Shown here: one piece after another, positions 9,752 to 20,232 of the stretch | Layout: the number at the start of each line of letters is the position of its first letter | Numbering within the stretch: the first letter of the stretch is position 1 | NCBI GenBank assembly: GCA_903907855.1 | Contig: CAIVPT010000148.1 | Location: forward strand, 1 to 37,736 | Reading direction: 5' to 3' | Source: an uncultured Synechococcaceae cyanobacterium | Lineage (GTDB): Bacteria; Cyanobacteriota; Cyanobacteriia; PCC-6307; Cyanobiaceae | DNA: 37,736 nt | Program-made: the position numbers and the translations under genes | The notes under the pieces: model-generated | Told to the model about the DNA's origin: nothing | The model's database searches: none | Seen by the model: only the letters and a program-made list of their open reading frames with translations

Positions 9752-9797
9752 GGAACGGAAAGGGCAACGCCCAGGCTGTCAGGGGCAGGCGCTTCGG

Positions 9798-11762
9798 TCA
9801 ACCGTTGCCGTAGAGGGCGGCCACTGGGCCGCTGTCGCGGACGAGGATCGCGTCGCGGCGCAGTTTCAGCGTTTGGGTGAGCAGGCCGTTCTCGAGGGTG
9901 AAGGCCTCCACCAACGCCACTCCCCCCAGCCGTTCGTCGGGCCGTGAGCCGGCGCGCTCCGCCAGCAGCCGATTGAACTCCCGCGTCAGGGCCCGCAGCA
10001 GGGCCGGATCAGCGGGCGCCCCCGGTGCGGGGGCCGGGAAGCCGCCGGTACCGGCGAAGGCGGCCAGCGCCTCGGCCCGGGGCACCAGCAGGAGTCCCAG
10101 CTGCTTGCGGTCCTGCCCGATCACCATCAGCTGCTCCACCAGCGGGCTGGCGGCCAGCGCATCCTCCAGCGGGCCCGGCTCGATGTTCTCGCCGCTGCTG
10201 AGCACGATCGTGTCTTTGGCACGGCCGGTGAGCACCAGGGTGCCGTCGGCGAGCAGGAGCCCCAGGTCGCCGGTGTCGAACCAGCCGTCTGCATCCAGCA
10301 CCTTGGCGGTGGCCTCCGGCTTGCCGTGGTAGCCCCCCATCACCTGGGGACCCCGGGCCAGCACCAGCCCCCGCTCGCCGATGGCGCGGGGGGCGCGGCT
10401 CTCCGGATCCACGATCCGCAGCTCCGTTTCCGCCACCGGCTGGCCGGCGCTGCCGCGGCGGTTGCACCAGGGCCGACGGCAGGTGAGCACCGGGCTGGTC
10501 TCCGTGAGGCCATAGCCCACCAGCAGTTCGATGCCGATCGCCTCAAAGAAGCTGTCGACATGCAGCGCCAGGGCGCCGCCGCCGCTGATCGCCGTGTGCA
10601 GAGCACCGCCGCTGAGCTGGTGGCGCACCTTCGGCCAGAGGGCGGCGCTTGCCAGCCGGTGCAGGGGCCAGCGCCCGGCCGCCCCCAGGGCCGCCCTCAG
10701 CCGGGCGGGCAGCGGTTCCGGGCGCAGGGTGAGGTCGAGGGCGGTGCGCCGGCAGCGGTGATACGCCTGGCTGATGGCCAGGGCGCTACGCAGCAGACGC
10801 TGCCGCCCCGCCGGCATCTCCTTGAGCGCATCCTCGAAGCCGGCCAGCAGGGCCTCCCACAGGCGCGGCACGCTGATCAGGTACTGCGGCCGCACCTGCT
10901 GCAGGTCCCCCCGCAGGCGCTTGAGGGTTGTGTAGGTCTGTGTGCAGCCGCAGGAGAGCAGGAAGTACTCGGCACTGCGCTCATAGGAATGCCAGATCGG
11001 CAACACGCTCAGCACCCGCTCGCCGGGGCTGGGGGCGACGGCCACCCCCAGGCTGCGCACCTGGTGCAGCAGGTTGGCGTGGGTCAGGGGCACGCCCTTC
11101 GGCTGGCCGGTGGTGCCGGAGGTGTACAGCAACGTCGCCAGCCGGCCGCTGCCCCCCCCTGCCGCCGCCGCCGCCGGAGCGTTGGCGCCCCGCTCCTGCA
11201 GCTGCTCCCAGCTCAGGCAAACCAGCCCCGCCGGCTGGGGTGCCTCCCCCTCCAACACCACGAGGAACCGCAGCGCCGCCAGGGCCTCTGGATCGAGCTC
11301 CAACCGTGTGAACAGCTCCGCCGACTCCACCACCAGCGCCACGGCGCCCGAGTCGGAGAGGATGTAGCGCAGCTCCTCCACGGGGGCGGCCCCACCGCGC
11401 ACGGCATCGGCGGCGCCGGTCCGCAGGATGCCCTGGTCGGCCTGCAGCCAGCGCGGGCCATTCTCGGCAAACAGGGCCACCACCTCCCCGGGTCTGAGGC
11501 CGAGGTCGGCGAAGGCTGCCGCCGCCCGCTCGATCGCCTGATGGAGCTCCCGATAGCTGAGACGCTGCGGTGGCCGGGCGTGGGGGGCATCGAGGGCGAG
11601 CCGATCACCGTGCTGGCGGGCCAGCTCCGGCCACAGCCCCTCCAGGCCGTCGAGGTCACTCCAGTCGTGGCGCTGGGCGAGGGCCTCTCGGTCGCGATCA
11701 CTGCCATTCCAGTGGATCTCGGCAACAGGCATGGCGGGCTGGGGAGGAATCGCTGGGGCCAA
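9798..11762 (-). CDS. AMP-dependent synthetase; long-chain acyl-ACP/acyl-CoA synthetase
   Basis: AMP-binding motif LLYTSGTTGQPKGVPLTHAN, YGLTETSPVL, DGWFDTGDLG, TGRAKDTIVLSSGENIEP; start may be internal (11732). Confidence 0.9.
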   Translation of the reverse strand: MAPAIPPQPAMPVAEIHWNGSDRDREALAQRHDWSDLDGLEGLWPELARQHGDRLALDAPHARPPQRLSYRELHQAIERAAAAFADLGLRPGEVVALFAENGPRWLQADQGILRTGAADAVRGGAAPVEELRYILSDSGAVALVVESAELFTRLELDPEALAALRFLVVLEGEAPQPAGLVCLSWEQLQERGANAPAAAAAGGGSGRLATLLYTSGTTGQPKGVPLTHANLLHQVRSLGVAVAPSPGERVLSVLPIWHSYERSAEYFLLSCGCTQTYTTLKRLRGDLQQVRPQYLISVPRLWEALLAGFEDALKEMPAGRQRLLRSALAISQAYHRCRRTALDLTLRPEPLPARLRAALGAAGRWPLHRLASAALWPKVRHQLSGGALHTAISGGGALALHVDSFFEAIGIELLVGYGLTETSPVLTCRRPWCNRRGSAGQPVAETELRIVDPESRAPRAIGERGLVLARGPQVMGGYHGKPEATAKVLDADGWFDTGDLGLLLADGTLVLTGRAKDTIVLSSGENIEPGPLEDALAASPLVEQLMVIGQDRKQLGLLLVPRAEALAAFAGTGGFPAPAPGAPADPALLRALTREFNRLLAERAGSRPDERLGGVALVEAFTLENGLLTQTLKLRRDAILVRDSGPVAALYGNG

Positions 11763-11765
11763 TGG

Positions 11766-12467
11766 TTACCACCCTTCCAGCCGTTCTGCCGGTTCCGCCG
11801 GGCGCAGGGCCAGATGGAAGCGATCGGCCAAGGCCTGCCGCAGCAGGGGGCGCACCGCCGCCACGGCCAACCCCGGGTGCCAGTCCACCAACCGGCCCAC
11901 CGGCCGGTCGGCAATGCCGCAGGGCACGATCGCCCCGAAGCCATCGAGCGGGCAGTCGACGTTGAGGGCCAGGCCGTGGAGAGAGATCCAGCGCTTCGCC
12001 CCCACCCCGATCGCCGCCACCTTGCGCCCCTCCAGCCACACACCCGTGCGCCCGGGCCAGCGCTCGCCCTGCAGCCCCAGGGCCATGAGCACGTCGAGCA
12101 CCGCCCCCTCCAGCTCCCGCAGGTAGTGGTGCAGATCGGCCCCGCGCGGTCGCAGGTCAAGCACCGGATAGGCCACCAACTGGCCGGGGAGGTGGTGGGT
12201 CACCTCGCCACCGCGGTCGATGCGGAACAGGGGGTGGGGGGGCTGGTCGGGATCGAAGCGCAGAAAGGCCGGATCAGCTCCCCGCCCCAGGGTGTAGCAG
12301 GCCTCATGCTCCAGCAGCAGCAACGCCTCGGCGGCCTCGGCCGTTGCGCCATCGCAGCGCGCCAGCAGCCGGGCCTGCAGCTGGCGCTGCCACTGCCAGG
12401 CACGGGCGAACGGCACCGGGGCCGGTGGTTCAAAAAGAATTGCGGAGCTGCGGCTGGCCATGGGCAT
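11766..12467 (-). CDS. lipB: Octanoyltransferase
   Basis: [70 protein letters not shown]. Confidence 0.93.
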   Translation of the reverse strand: MPMASRSSAILFEPPAPVPFARAWQWQRQLQARLLARCDGATAEAAEALLLLEHEACYTLGRGADPAFLRFDPDQPPHPLFRIDRGGEVTHHLPGQLVAYPVLDLRPRGADLHHYLRELEGAVLDVLMALGLQGERWPGRTGVWLEGRKVAAIGVGAKRWISLHGLALNVDCPLDGFGAIVPCGIADRPVGRLVDWHPGLAVAAVRPLLRQALADRFHLALRPAEPAERLEGW

Positions 12468-12507
12468 CGCTCTCTAGCTTGAAGCCAGATCCCCGCGGTG
12501 AGGTTTG

Positions 12508-13092
12508 ATGAAACTGGTGATCCACGGCCGCAATCTCGAAGTCACGCCAGCAATCCGCGACTACACAGAAACCAAGCTCAGCCGCGCCATCAGCAACTTC
12601 GGGGACATGGTCCGCGAAGCGGACGTGCATCTGTCGGTGGCCCGCAATCCCCGTGTGCCCCAGCAGATCGCTGAGGTCACGATGTATGCCAATGGCACGG
12701 TGATCCGCGCCCAGGAGCGCAGCGAAAACCTTTACGCCAGCATCGATCTGGTGGCCAGCAAGCTCAGCCGCCAGCTCAATCGCTACAAGGAGCGTGTGCA
12801 CGAGCGCAGCCACGGTCCGGTCCATCGCTCCGCCCGTGATGAGGAGGCCGGCGCGGTCGCCCTGCCGCCGCCCGGCAGCAGCCTCACCGACGGCAAGGAG
12901 CCGGGCGTTCCCCATCCCGGCGTGCGGCGCAAGTATTTCGCCATGCCGCCGATGAGCCTCGATGAGGCCCTGCACCAGCTGGAGCTGATCGATCACGATT
13001 TCTTCGTCTTCCGCAACGCGGACGGCGGCCAGATCCAGGTGGTCTACCGCCGGAACCACGGCGGTTTCGGCGTGATCCAACCCCGGGAGTGA
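12508..13092 (+). CDS. hpf: Long-form ribosome hibernation-promoting factor (LrtA-type)
   Basis: MKLVIHGRNLEVTPAIRDYTETKLSRAISNF; C-terminal domain KYFAMPPMSLDEALHQLELIDHDFFVFRNADGGQIQVVYRRNHGGFGVI. Confidence 0.93.
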   Translation: MKLVIHGRNLEVTPAIRDYTETKLSRAISNFGDMVREADVHLSVARNPRVPQQIAEVTMYANGTVIRAQERSENLYASIDLVASKLSRQLNRYKERVHERSHGPVHRSARDEEAGAVALPPPGSSLTDGKEPGVPHPGVRRKYFAMPPMSLDEALHQLELIDHDFFVFRNADGGQIQVVYRRNHGGFGVIQPRE

Positions 13093-13790
13093 GCCAAGCC
13101 CCCGCCGACCTGGCCCCCCTCATCGACCACGCCCTGCTCGATCCCCACCACGGGATCGACGCCTTGGTGCGCTGCTGTGAGGAGGCGCGCCATTTCGGCT
13201 TCGCCGGCGTGTGCGTGGCCTCCCGCTGGGTGGCGGCGGCACGGGAGCGGTTGCCTGTGGGGGGTGCGGTGCGGCTGGTGTCGGTGGTGGGCTTTCCGTT
13301 TGGGGCTGTGCCGGCGGCGGTGAAGCGGGCCGAAGCCGAGGCTGCGGCCGCCGCTGGCGCCGACGAATTCGATGTGGTGCCCGACTTCGGCGCCCTCGCC
13401 GACCGGCAGAGCGCCGCGCTGCTCGACGACCTCTCGGCGATCACCGATCTGGGCCTGCCGGTGAAGGTGATCCTGGAGGTGGGGCGCCTCGATCCGGAGG
13501 CCCTGGCGCTGCTGGTGGAGGTGAGCATCGACGCCGGCGCCCGTTTCCTCAAGACCGGCAGCGGGTTTGGTGGGGCGGTGACGCCCGCCCAGGTGGAGCG
13601 GCTGCGCGCCCTGGCCCGGGGCCGGGCGGCGATCAAGGCGTCGGGGGGGATCCGGGAGCTGGAGCCGGCTCTGGCCCTGGTGGAGGCCGGTGCGGTGCGC
13701 CTGGGCACCAGCCGGGGGGTGTCGCTGATGGAGGCGTTGCGCCGCGGCCCCTCCCCGGCGCCCGAGGCCCCCGCCCCGGGCGGCCCCTGA
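13089..13790 (+). CDS. deoC: Deoxyribose-phosphate aldolase
   Basis: GVCVASRWV, VVGFPFG, ADEFDVVPDFGAL, VKVILEVG, GARFLKTGSGFGGA, IKASGGIR; GTG start overlapping TGA of hpf. Confidence 0.9.
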   Translation: MSQAPADLAPLIDHALLDPHHGIDALVRCCEEARHFGFAGVCVASRWVAAARERLPVGGAVRLVSVVGFPFGAVPAAVKRAEAEAAAAAGADEFDVVPDFGALADRQSAALLDDLSAITDLGLPVKVILEVGRLDPEALALLVEVSIDAGARFLKTGSGFGGAVTPAQVERLRALARGRAAIKASGGIRELEPALALVEAGAVRLGTSRGVSLMEALRRGPSPAPEAPAPGGP

Positions 13791-13799
13791 GGCTCCCCG

Positions 13800-14639
13800 G
13801 TGTCTGAGCGGCGCCTGGAGGGGTTGGTGCTGGCCAGCCGGCCCCTGGGGGAGAACGACCGGCTGCTCTCGTTGCTCACCCGCGAGGAGGGGCTGGTGCG
13901 CCTGGCCGCGCCCGGCGCGCGCCGACCCCGCAGCAGCCTGGCGGCGGCGGCGCCCCTGGCCCACCTGCAGGTGCAGGTGGGGGGCCGCAGCGGGCTGCGG
14001 CGCGTGCGCCAGATGCGGCTTGTGCGCACCTACGGAGCCCTGGCCGCGCGGTTGGAAACGCTGGCGGCTGCCCAGGCCCTTGCGGAGCTGTGCCTGGCCC
14101 TGGCCCCGGAGGAGTTGCCCGCGCCGGAGATGCTGGCGGATCTCCTGCTGCAGCTCGGCCGCCTGCAGTCCCTGGCCTGCCCGCCGGCCCCCCCCGCGGC
14201 CGATGGCCCGGAGCGGCGACGTCCGGCGGCGGAGGCGGATCCGGAGGCCCTGGCCTGTGCCGTGCTTGGGGCGGTGCACCTCCTGGCCCTGGGGGGCTAT
14301 GCCCTGCCCCTCCAGCTCTGCGCCCGCAGCGGAGCGCCCCTCGACCCTCCCCTGGGCAACTGGGACTGGCGCTGCAGCCTGCTGCCGGCGGAAGGGTTGG
14401 TGATCGGGGCCGTCCCTGGCGCCCGCATGCTGCTGAACGCCTCCGAGCTGGCCCTGCTGCAGCGCCTCACCCGGCCGGCGCCGCCCCGCCGCCGGGATGG
14501 CGCCCTGATGGGCCCGCCGGCGGCCTGGCTGCGGCTGCTGGCGGTGGTGGAGCAGTGGTGCCGCGAGCACCTCACCCGCGCTCCCCGCGCCTTCCGGCTG
14601 CTGCGCGTCGGCTTCGAGCCAGAGCCGCCGCCCCGCTGA
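13800..14639 (+). CDS. recO: DNA repair protein RecO
   Basis: LEGLVLASRPLGENDRLLSLLTREEGLVRLAAPGARRPRSSLAAA; GTG start. Confidence 0.88.
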   Translation: MSERRLEGLVLASRPLGENDRLLSLLTREEGLVRLAAPGARRPRSSLAAAAPLAHLQVQVGGRSGLRRVRQMRLVRTYGALAARLETLAAAQALAELCLALAPEELPAPEMLADLLLQLGRLQSLACPPAPPAADGPERRRPAAEADPEALACAVLGAVHLLALGGYALPLQLCARSGAPLDPPLGNWDWRCSLLPAEGLVIGAVPGARMLLNASELALLQRLTRPAPPRRRDGALMGPPAAWLRLLAVVEQWCREHLTRAPRAFRLLRVGFEPEPPPR

Positions 14640-14725
14640 TCGGGCCGGCGCCGTTTCAGACTGCCGGCAAGCCCGCACACGCCCATGCCCCCCCACCGAC
14701 TGGCCCGCCTCCGGTTGCTCCAGCG

Positions 14726-16096
14726 ATGAGTCCTTCCGCTGGTGCGCCGCCGGAGAGCCCGCCGCCGGCCACGCCGGAATCGGGCCTGGCCGCTGTTCTG
14801 GGGCTGCCAGGCTTCCGGCGCCTCTGGCTCGGCCAGATCTTCTCCCAGCTGGCCGACAAGTTTTACATCGTGCTGATGGTCTTCCTCATCGCCCAGTACT
14901 GGGTGGGGGACAACCACAGCGCCGATCCGGCCCTGGTGGACGCGGCCGCGGCCATGCGGATCGACCTGGAGACCCGGGCCCAGGTGATCACCCTCATGGC
15001 CACCGGCATCTACGTGGCCAATACGATCCCGGCGATCCTGCTGGGGACCGTGGCGGGGGTGTGGGCCGATCGCTGGCCCAAGCGCAACGTGATGGTGGCC
15101 TCCAACGCGCTGCGGGCCGTTTTGCTGCTGCTCGCCCCTCTCTCGTTGCTGCCGGGGCCCGTATGGCTTGGCCTCAGCTGGGGCTACTGGGCCCTGGTGG
15201 CGATGACCTTCCTGGAGTCGGTGCTCACCCAGTTCTTTGCCCCCGCGGAGCAGGCGGCGATTCCCCTGCTGGTGCCCTCCCACCGGCTCCTGGCGGCGAA
15301 CTCCCTGTACCAGGCCACCAGCATGGGGGCCACGATCGTCGGTTTTGCCCTGGGGGATCCGGTGCTGCGCTTGCTCCGTTCAGGGCTGGCCCGGCTCGGG
15401 TTGCCGGGGGGCGAATTCGTGCTCCTGCCCATTTGTTACGGCATGGCCGCGCTGATGATCGCCGGGATCGTGCTCAAGGAGCCGGTTCGACCCGTCCGTA
15501 CCGTTTCGGTGTGGGAGGAGATCGGCGAGGGGCTGCAGGTGCTCAAGGAGCGCCGCAGCGTCCGCGGCGCCATGCTCCAGCTGGTGCTGCTGTACAGCCT
15601 GCTGGCGGCCCTGTACGTGCTCTCGATCAACCTGGCGGCCACCATCGATTCGCTCGGCCCCACCCGCTTCGGGGTGCTGCTCGCCCTCAGCGGCCTCGGG
15701 CTGGCCCTGGGGGCCCTGGCGATGGCCCAGATCGGCGAACGCTTCAACCGCCGCATCCTCGGTGCCTCCGGCCTGGGACTGGTGGCCTTCTGCCTGGCGC
15801 TGTTGGCCCAGGTGCGGGGCCACCTGCTGCCCACCCTCGTGCTCTGCGCCCTGCTGGGGGTCGGCGCCGCCCTGCTGGCCATCCCCGCCCAGACCACCAT
15901 TCAGGAGGACACGCCCGAGGATCAACGGGGCAAGGTGTTCGGGCTGCAGAACAACCTGATCAACATCGCCCTCAGCCTGCCGTTGGTGCTGGCCGGAGCC
16001 CTGGTCAGCCGCTACGGGTTGCTGCCGGTGCTCTGGGGCCTGGCAGCCATCTCTTTGATCGCCGCGTTGATCGAGCAGCCCTGGCGTCGCTGCTAA
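14726..16096 (+). CDS. Major facilitator superfamily transporter
   Basis: In-frame ATG 14726; multiple TM helices, FRRLWLGQIFSQLADKFYIV, GTVAGVWADRWPKRNVMVASN. Confidence 0.85.
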   Translation: MSPSAGAPPESPPPATPESGLAAVLGLPGFRRLWLGQIFSQLADKFYIVLMVFLIAQYWVGDNHSADPALVDAAAAMRIDLETRAQVITLMATGIYVANTIPAILLGTVAGVWADRWPKRNVMVASNALRAVLLLLAPLSLLPGPVWLGLSWGYWALVAMTFLESVLTQFFAPAEQAAIPLLVPSHRLLAANSLYQATSMGATIVGFALGDPVLRLLRSGLARLGLPGGEFVLLPICYGMAALMIAGIVLKEPVRPVRTVSVWEEIGEGLQVLKERRSVRGAMLQLVLLYSLLAALYVLSINLAATIDSLGPTRFGVLLALSGLGLALGALAMAQIGERFNRRILGASGLGLVAFCLALLAQVRGHLLPTLVLCALLGVGAALLAIPAQTTIQEDTPEDQRGKVFGLQNNLINIALSLPLVLAGALVSRYGLLPVLWGLAAISLIAALIEQPWRRC

Positions 16097-16122
16097 CTTG
16101 CCCTGTCGGATGCGACTGCACC

Positions 16123-17325
16123 GTGGCTCACGTGGCCTGGCTGGGCAAGAAGTCGCCCTTCTGCGGCAACGTCACCTATGGCCTGAGCACCACCGAGGCG
16201 CTCCGCCAGCGCGGCCACGCCGTGAGCTTCATCCACTTCGACACCCCCGCGACCGGCCTCGGGCTGCTGGAGCCCGCCCGCCAGGAGCCGCTCCGGTCGC
16301 CTGCCGAGCTGGAGGCTGCCCGGGGGAGCGACCCGGATGTGGCGCTCTCCTACCTGGTGAAATCGCAGGTGTACACCATTCCCTCCCCCGGAGCCCAGCG
16401 GGAGTTGCGGGAATCCCTGGAGCGGCTGCGGCCCGATCTGGTGCACGCCAGCCTCACCCTCTCCCCCCTCGATTTCCGCCTCCCCGATCTCTGCCAGCAG
16501 CTCGGCCTGCCCCTGGTGGCCACCTTCCACCCAGCATTCGATGCCGGTCTGCGCAACCTGGCCGCGGGCACCCAGCAGCTCACGTACCAGCTCTACGCCC
16601 CCTCCCTGGCCCGCTACGACCGGGTGATCGTCTTCTCCGATCTGCAGGCGGGGATGCTTGAGCGGCTCGGCGTGCGGCCGGAGCGGATCGCCGTGATCCC
16701 CAACGGCGTTGATGAGCAGGTGTGGCGCCCGTGTGGGGTGGTGCCCTCGGCCGATTACCTGGAGCTGGCGGCCCGTTTCGCCGGCCGGCGGGTGTTTCTC
16801 TACATGGGTCGCATCACCACCGAGAAGAACGTGGAGGCGCTGCTGCGGGCCTGGCGGCTGGCGCGTCCGGAGGGTTGCGTGCTGGTGATCGTGGGCGACG
16901 GTCCGCTGCGGGGACTGCTGCAGAACAACGCCGAGCCGGATGTGGTGTGGTGGGGGATCGAGAGGAGCCTCGAGCGTCGGGTCGCCCTGCTGCAGCTGGC
17001 GGAGGTTTTTCTGCTTCCCTCCCTCGTGGAGGGGCTTTCCCTGGCGTTGCTGGAGGCGATGGCCTCCGGTACGGCCTGCGTCGCCACCGACGCCGGGGCC
17101 GACGGCCAGGTGCTGGAGGGGGGGGCAGGGATCGTGATCCGCACCCAGGGGGTCACCACCCAGCTGCGCACCTTGCTGCCGGTGCTCCACGACCAGCCGG
17201 TGCTCACCGCCGAGCTGGGGCGGCGCGCGCGTCTGCGGGTGCAGGAGCGCTACACGCTGCGATGCAACATCGATGCCCTTGAGCGTCTGTATGGGGAGGT
17301 GATGCACCAGCCGGTGGCCGCCTGA
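16123..17325 (+). CDS. Glycosyltransferase, GT4 family (group 1)
   Basis: GTG start VAHVAWLGKKSPFCGNVTYGLSTTEAL; RIAVIPNGVDEQVW, FLYMGRITTEKNVEALLRAW, LPSLVEGLSLALLEAMASGTACVAT. Confidence 0.88.
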   Translation: MAHVAWLGKKSPFCGNVTYGLSTTEALRQRGHAVSFIHFDTPATGLGLLEPARQEPLRSPAELEAARGSDPDVALSYLVKSQVYTIPSPGAQRELRESLERLRPDLVHASLTLSPLDFRLPDLCQQLGLPLVATFHPAFDAGLRNLAAGTQQLTYQLYAPSLARYDRVIVFSDLQAGMLERLGVRPERIAVIPNGVDEQVWRPCGVVPSADYLELAARFAGRRVFLYMGRITTEKNVEALLRAWRLARPEGCVLVIVGDGPLRGLLQNNAEPDVVWWGIERSLERRVALLQLAEVFLLPSLVEGLSLALLEAMASGTACVATDAGADGQVLEGGAGIVIRTQGVTTQLRTLLPVLHDQPVLTAELGRRARLRVQERYTLRCNIDALERLYGEVMHQPVAA

Positions 17326-17374
17326 GAGCCGCGCCCGTCGCCCATTCGTTCTTGCCGGCCCGGTGGCGGCGTCC

Positions 17375-19204
17375 TCAGTAGCGCTCCGGCACAGGATCCC
17401 GCCAGGTGATGCGTACACCGGCTGCCCGCAGGGCCGCGGCCCTCTGCTCCAGGCGCTCGCGGTCGAGCCGCCACAGGCGGTAAAGGCCGGATTGGGCCAG
17501 GGTCTGGGGCTCCAGGCCCCGCCAGAAGGGCAGGGCGGCGGTGCCCTGGTCGATCACCACCAGCACCGTGGGCCTCTGCGCCGCCGGGCTCCCCCGCTGG
17601 CCCACCCGGCTTTCGCCCGAGAGCCGGTCCGCCAGGTTCACCAGGCCCAGCGGCTCGTTGCCCTCGTAGATCACCACCCGGCGGCTGTAGTAATGCAGCG
17701 AGGGCTTGAGGATCCCCACCATCGCCAGGCTCTCCCCGGGGCGCAGCTCGCCGGCCGCGGCCGCCGCCATCGTGCGCACCGGCAGGCCGCGCAGCCGGTC
17801 CCCCAGGCTCCAGGAGGGAAGGAGGGCCAGGGCCACGAACGCCACCAGGGGGAACTGCAGGGCCACCAGCCAGGCGCCGCTGGCCCTTGGCCGGTTGCCC
17901 AGGGGTAGCAGGCCGAGCAGGGCCGCCAGCAGGAAGCAGGCCGCCGCGATCGGCAGACGACCTGACGCCAGCAGCTCGGCGGGCAGGGTGGGCATCTCCG
18001 GGTCTTGGATGCGGGGCACCCACAGGGGCGCGGCCAGGAAGACGGCCCCCAGCAGCAGGGTGAGCCCCCCGGTGAGGGCGCGGGCCAGGCTGGCCGCCCG
18101 GTCGGGCGGATGGCTGCGGGCCGCCAGGGCGATCAGCAGGCCCGCGGCGGGGGTGGCCGGCAGCCAGTAGCTCGGCAGCTTGGTGGCGGCGGCCGTGAAG
18201 AACAGAAACACCGCCAGCAGCCAACAGGCGGCGAAGCGGCCCAGGGAGTCGGGGGGCGCCAGCGGCAGGACCGGCCGCCGCAGATGGGGACGCACCCGCC
18301 CGATCGAGCGGGCCAGACCGAGCAGCAGCAGCGGTGTGGCCGGAAGCGCCGCCACCAGGAGCACGGGCACGAAATACCACCAAGGCTGCAGGTGCCGGTT
18401 CACCACCGAGGTGAAGCGCTGCAGGTTGTGGTAGCCGAAGAACGAGTCCCAGAACGGCTGGCCCTCCCGCACCAGGGCCAGGGCGTACCAGGGGAGGGCC
18501 AGCGCTGCAGTGAGTCCCAGGCCGGCGACGGGGCGCAGGCGGGCCATCAGGGAGCGCCAGTCGGCCTGCAGCCAGGCGAACAGCGCAAGGCCCAGCCCCA
18601 GCAACACCACCGCCACCGGCCCCTTGGCCAACACCGCCAGGGCGAGCACCACCCAGCCATGCCACCAATCGCCCGCCGGCGCCGCCGGGCCGGCGGCGTA
18701 GCGGCGCCAGGACAGCAGCAAGCTCACCGCCACCAGGCCGCTGAACAGGGCATCGCTCACCGGTATGCGCCCCCACAGCAGCACGAGGGGGGAGAGGGCG
18801 AAGGCAAGGGCTGCCCCCAGGGCCGAGGGCCAGCGCGGCCCCAGGCCGGCGCCTTCCCGGCCCAGGGGCCAGCGCATCACCGTGTCGGCCAGCACGAGCA
18901 TCACCAGCACCGTGCTCAGGGCGGAGGGCAGGCCTGCGGCCCAGGTGCCCAGAGGATTCCAGCGGGCCTGGCCGGGAAGGGCGTAGAGCAGCCCCATCAG
19001 CCAGTACACCAGCGGGGGCTTGTCGTAGCGAGGCAGTCCGTTCACCTGGGGGATCAACCAGTCGCCGCTCTCGGCCATCGCCCGGGCCGAGGCCGCGAAT
19101 AAGGGCGGGGTCTCGTCCACCAGTCCGTCAAGGCCGAGCCGCCACACAAACAGCCCCAGGCCGAGCAGCAGGGTGATCAGCAGCACCCGCCCGCGCGCGT
19201 TCAT
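17375..19204 (-). CDS. ArnT-like membrane glycosyltransferase (GT39/GT83 type)
   Basis: MNARGRVLLITLLLGLGLFVWRLGLDGLVDETPPLFAASARAMAESGDWLIPQVNGLPRYDKPPLVYWL. Confidence 0.82.
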   Translation of the reverse strand: MNARGRVLLITLLLGLGLFVWRLGLDGLVDETPPLFAASARAMAESGDWLIPQVNGLPRYDKPPLVYWLMGLLYALPGQARWNPLGTWAAGLPSALSTVLVMLVLADTVMRWPLGREGAGLGPRWPSALGAALAFALSPLVLLWGRIPVSDALFSGLVAVSLLLSWRRYAAGPAAPAGDWWHGWVVLALAVLAKGPVAVVLLGLGLALFAWLQADWRSLMARLRPVAGLGLTAALALPWYALALVREGQPFWDSFFGYHNLQRFTSVVNRHLQPWWYFVPVLLVAALPATPLLLLGLARSIGRVRPHLRRPVLPLAPPDSLGRFAACWLLAVFLFFTAAATKLPSYWLPATPAAGLLIALAARSHPPDRAASLARALTGGLTLLLGAVFLAAPLWVPRIQDPEMPTLPAELLASGRLPIAAACFLLAALLGLLPLGNRPRASGAWLVALQFPLVAFVALALLPSWSLGDRLRGLPVRTMAAAAAGELRPGESLAMVGILKPSLHYYSRRVVIYEGNEPLGLVNLADRLSGESRVGQRGSPAAQRPTVLVVIDQGTAALPFWRGLEPQTLAQSGLYRLWRLDRERLEQRAAALRAAGVRITWRDPVPERY

Positions 19205-20169
19205 CCGGCCGCCTCCGCTTCCGCCGCCATCCGGCCCCGCCCCCAGAGCACCTCGCGCCGGTTGATCAGCAGCACCGACGCCAGGGCCAGGGCCACCCCC
19301 AACCACTGCAGCGGTCGCAGCCGCTCGGCGAGCAGCAGCTGGCCGCACAGCAGGGCGAACACGGGCGTGAGAAAGGTCAGCGAGGTGAAGCCGGTGAGGT
19401 CGCCGCTGCTGGCGAACCAGAAGAACAACCCGTAGGCCACCGCGCTCCCGAACAGGGAGGCGTAGGCCATCAGGGCCCAGTCACCGCCGCTCCAGTGAGG
19501 GGCGAAGGGGGGGGCGCTCGGGTCCAGCAGGGGTGCCAACAGCGTGGCCGCCAGCAGGGGCAGGCCGCCGATCACCATGTGCCAGCCCGTGACCATCAGG
19601 GGATCGCTGTGGCGGCTGGCGAAGCGGCAGAGCACGGTGCCCAGCGCCATCGCCGCGGCCGCCCCCAGCATCCACAGCTCCCCATGGCTCCAGGCGAGTG
19701 GCTCCACCACGGCGGGCCCCTGCAGCCACCAATGGCGCAGCAGCTGCGCCGGCAGCCCCAGGCAGAGGATCCCCGCCAGCCCCAGCAGCAGCCCCACCCA
19801 TCCCACCGGATTGATCGCCTCCCCGAAGAGGGTGCGGGCCAGCAGGGCCACCAACAGGGGCTGGGAATCGATCAGCACCGAGCCGAGGCCGGCGCCGGTC
19901 TGGAGCAGTCCGCGGGCCAGCAACCCCTGGAACAGGGCCCCATCGACCAGGGCGAACAGCAGCAGCCAGGCGCGGTCGCGCGGATCGATGGCCGCCGGAC
20001 GTCGCAGGGCGACCGCCACCACCAGCAGCACCAGGCCCGCCGGCACCAGCCGCAGGCTGGCCACCAGCAGCGGCGATCCCCCATCAAGCAGGGGGCGCAT
20101 GGCCGCCATCGCCGTGCCCCACAGGGCGAAGGGCAGGAGCATCAGGGGCCAGCGCAGGGCCTGGGGCAT
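19201..20169 (-). CDS. EamA/DMT-family transporter
   Basis: MPQALRWPLMLLPFALWGTAMAAMRPLLDGGSPLLVASLRLVPAGL; paired EamA repeats. Confidence 0.85.
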   Translation of the reverse strand: MPQALRWPLMLLPFALWGTAMAAMRPLLDGGSPLLVASLRLVPAGLVLLVVAVALRRPAAIDPRDRAWLLLFALVDGALFQGLLARGLLQTGAGLGSVLIDSQPLLVALLARTLFGEAINPVGWVGLLLGLAGILCLGLPAQLLRHWWLQGPAVVEPLAWSHGELWMLGAAAAMALGTVLCRFASRHSDPLMVTGWHMVIGGLPLLAATLLAPLLDPSAPPFAPHWSGGDWALMAYASLFGSAVAYGLFFWFASSGDLTGFTSLTFLTPVFALLCGQLLLAERLRPLQWLGVALALASVLLINRREVLWGRGRMAAEAEAAG

Positions 20170-20232
20170 CGGCGTGGCCAGATCGGTCTCTCTTTTTAAG
20201 ATCCGGTCAATCCATTCACGCACCTGTAGCTG

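Noticed and set aside
10326-12482. 718-aa plus-strand ORF antisense to the acyl-ACP synthetase and lipB
   Set aside because: Gln/His/Gly/Arg-rich low-complexity translation typical of the complement of GC-rich coding DNA; the opposite strand carries clear conserved domains.
13044-14696. 550-aa minus-strand ORF opposite deoC/recO
   Set aside because: Antisense artefact; the forward strand encodes conserved DeoC and RecO.
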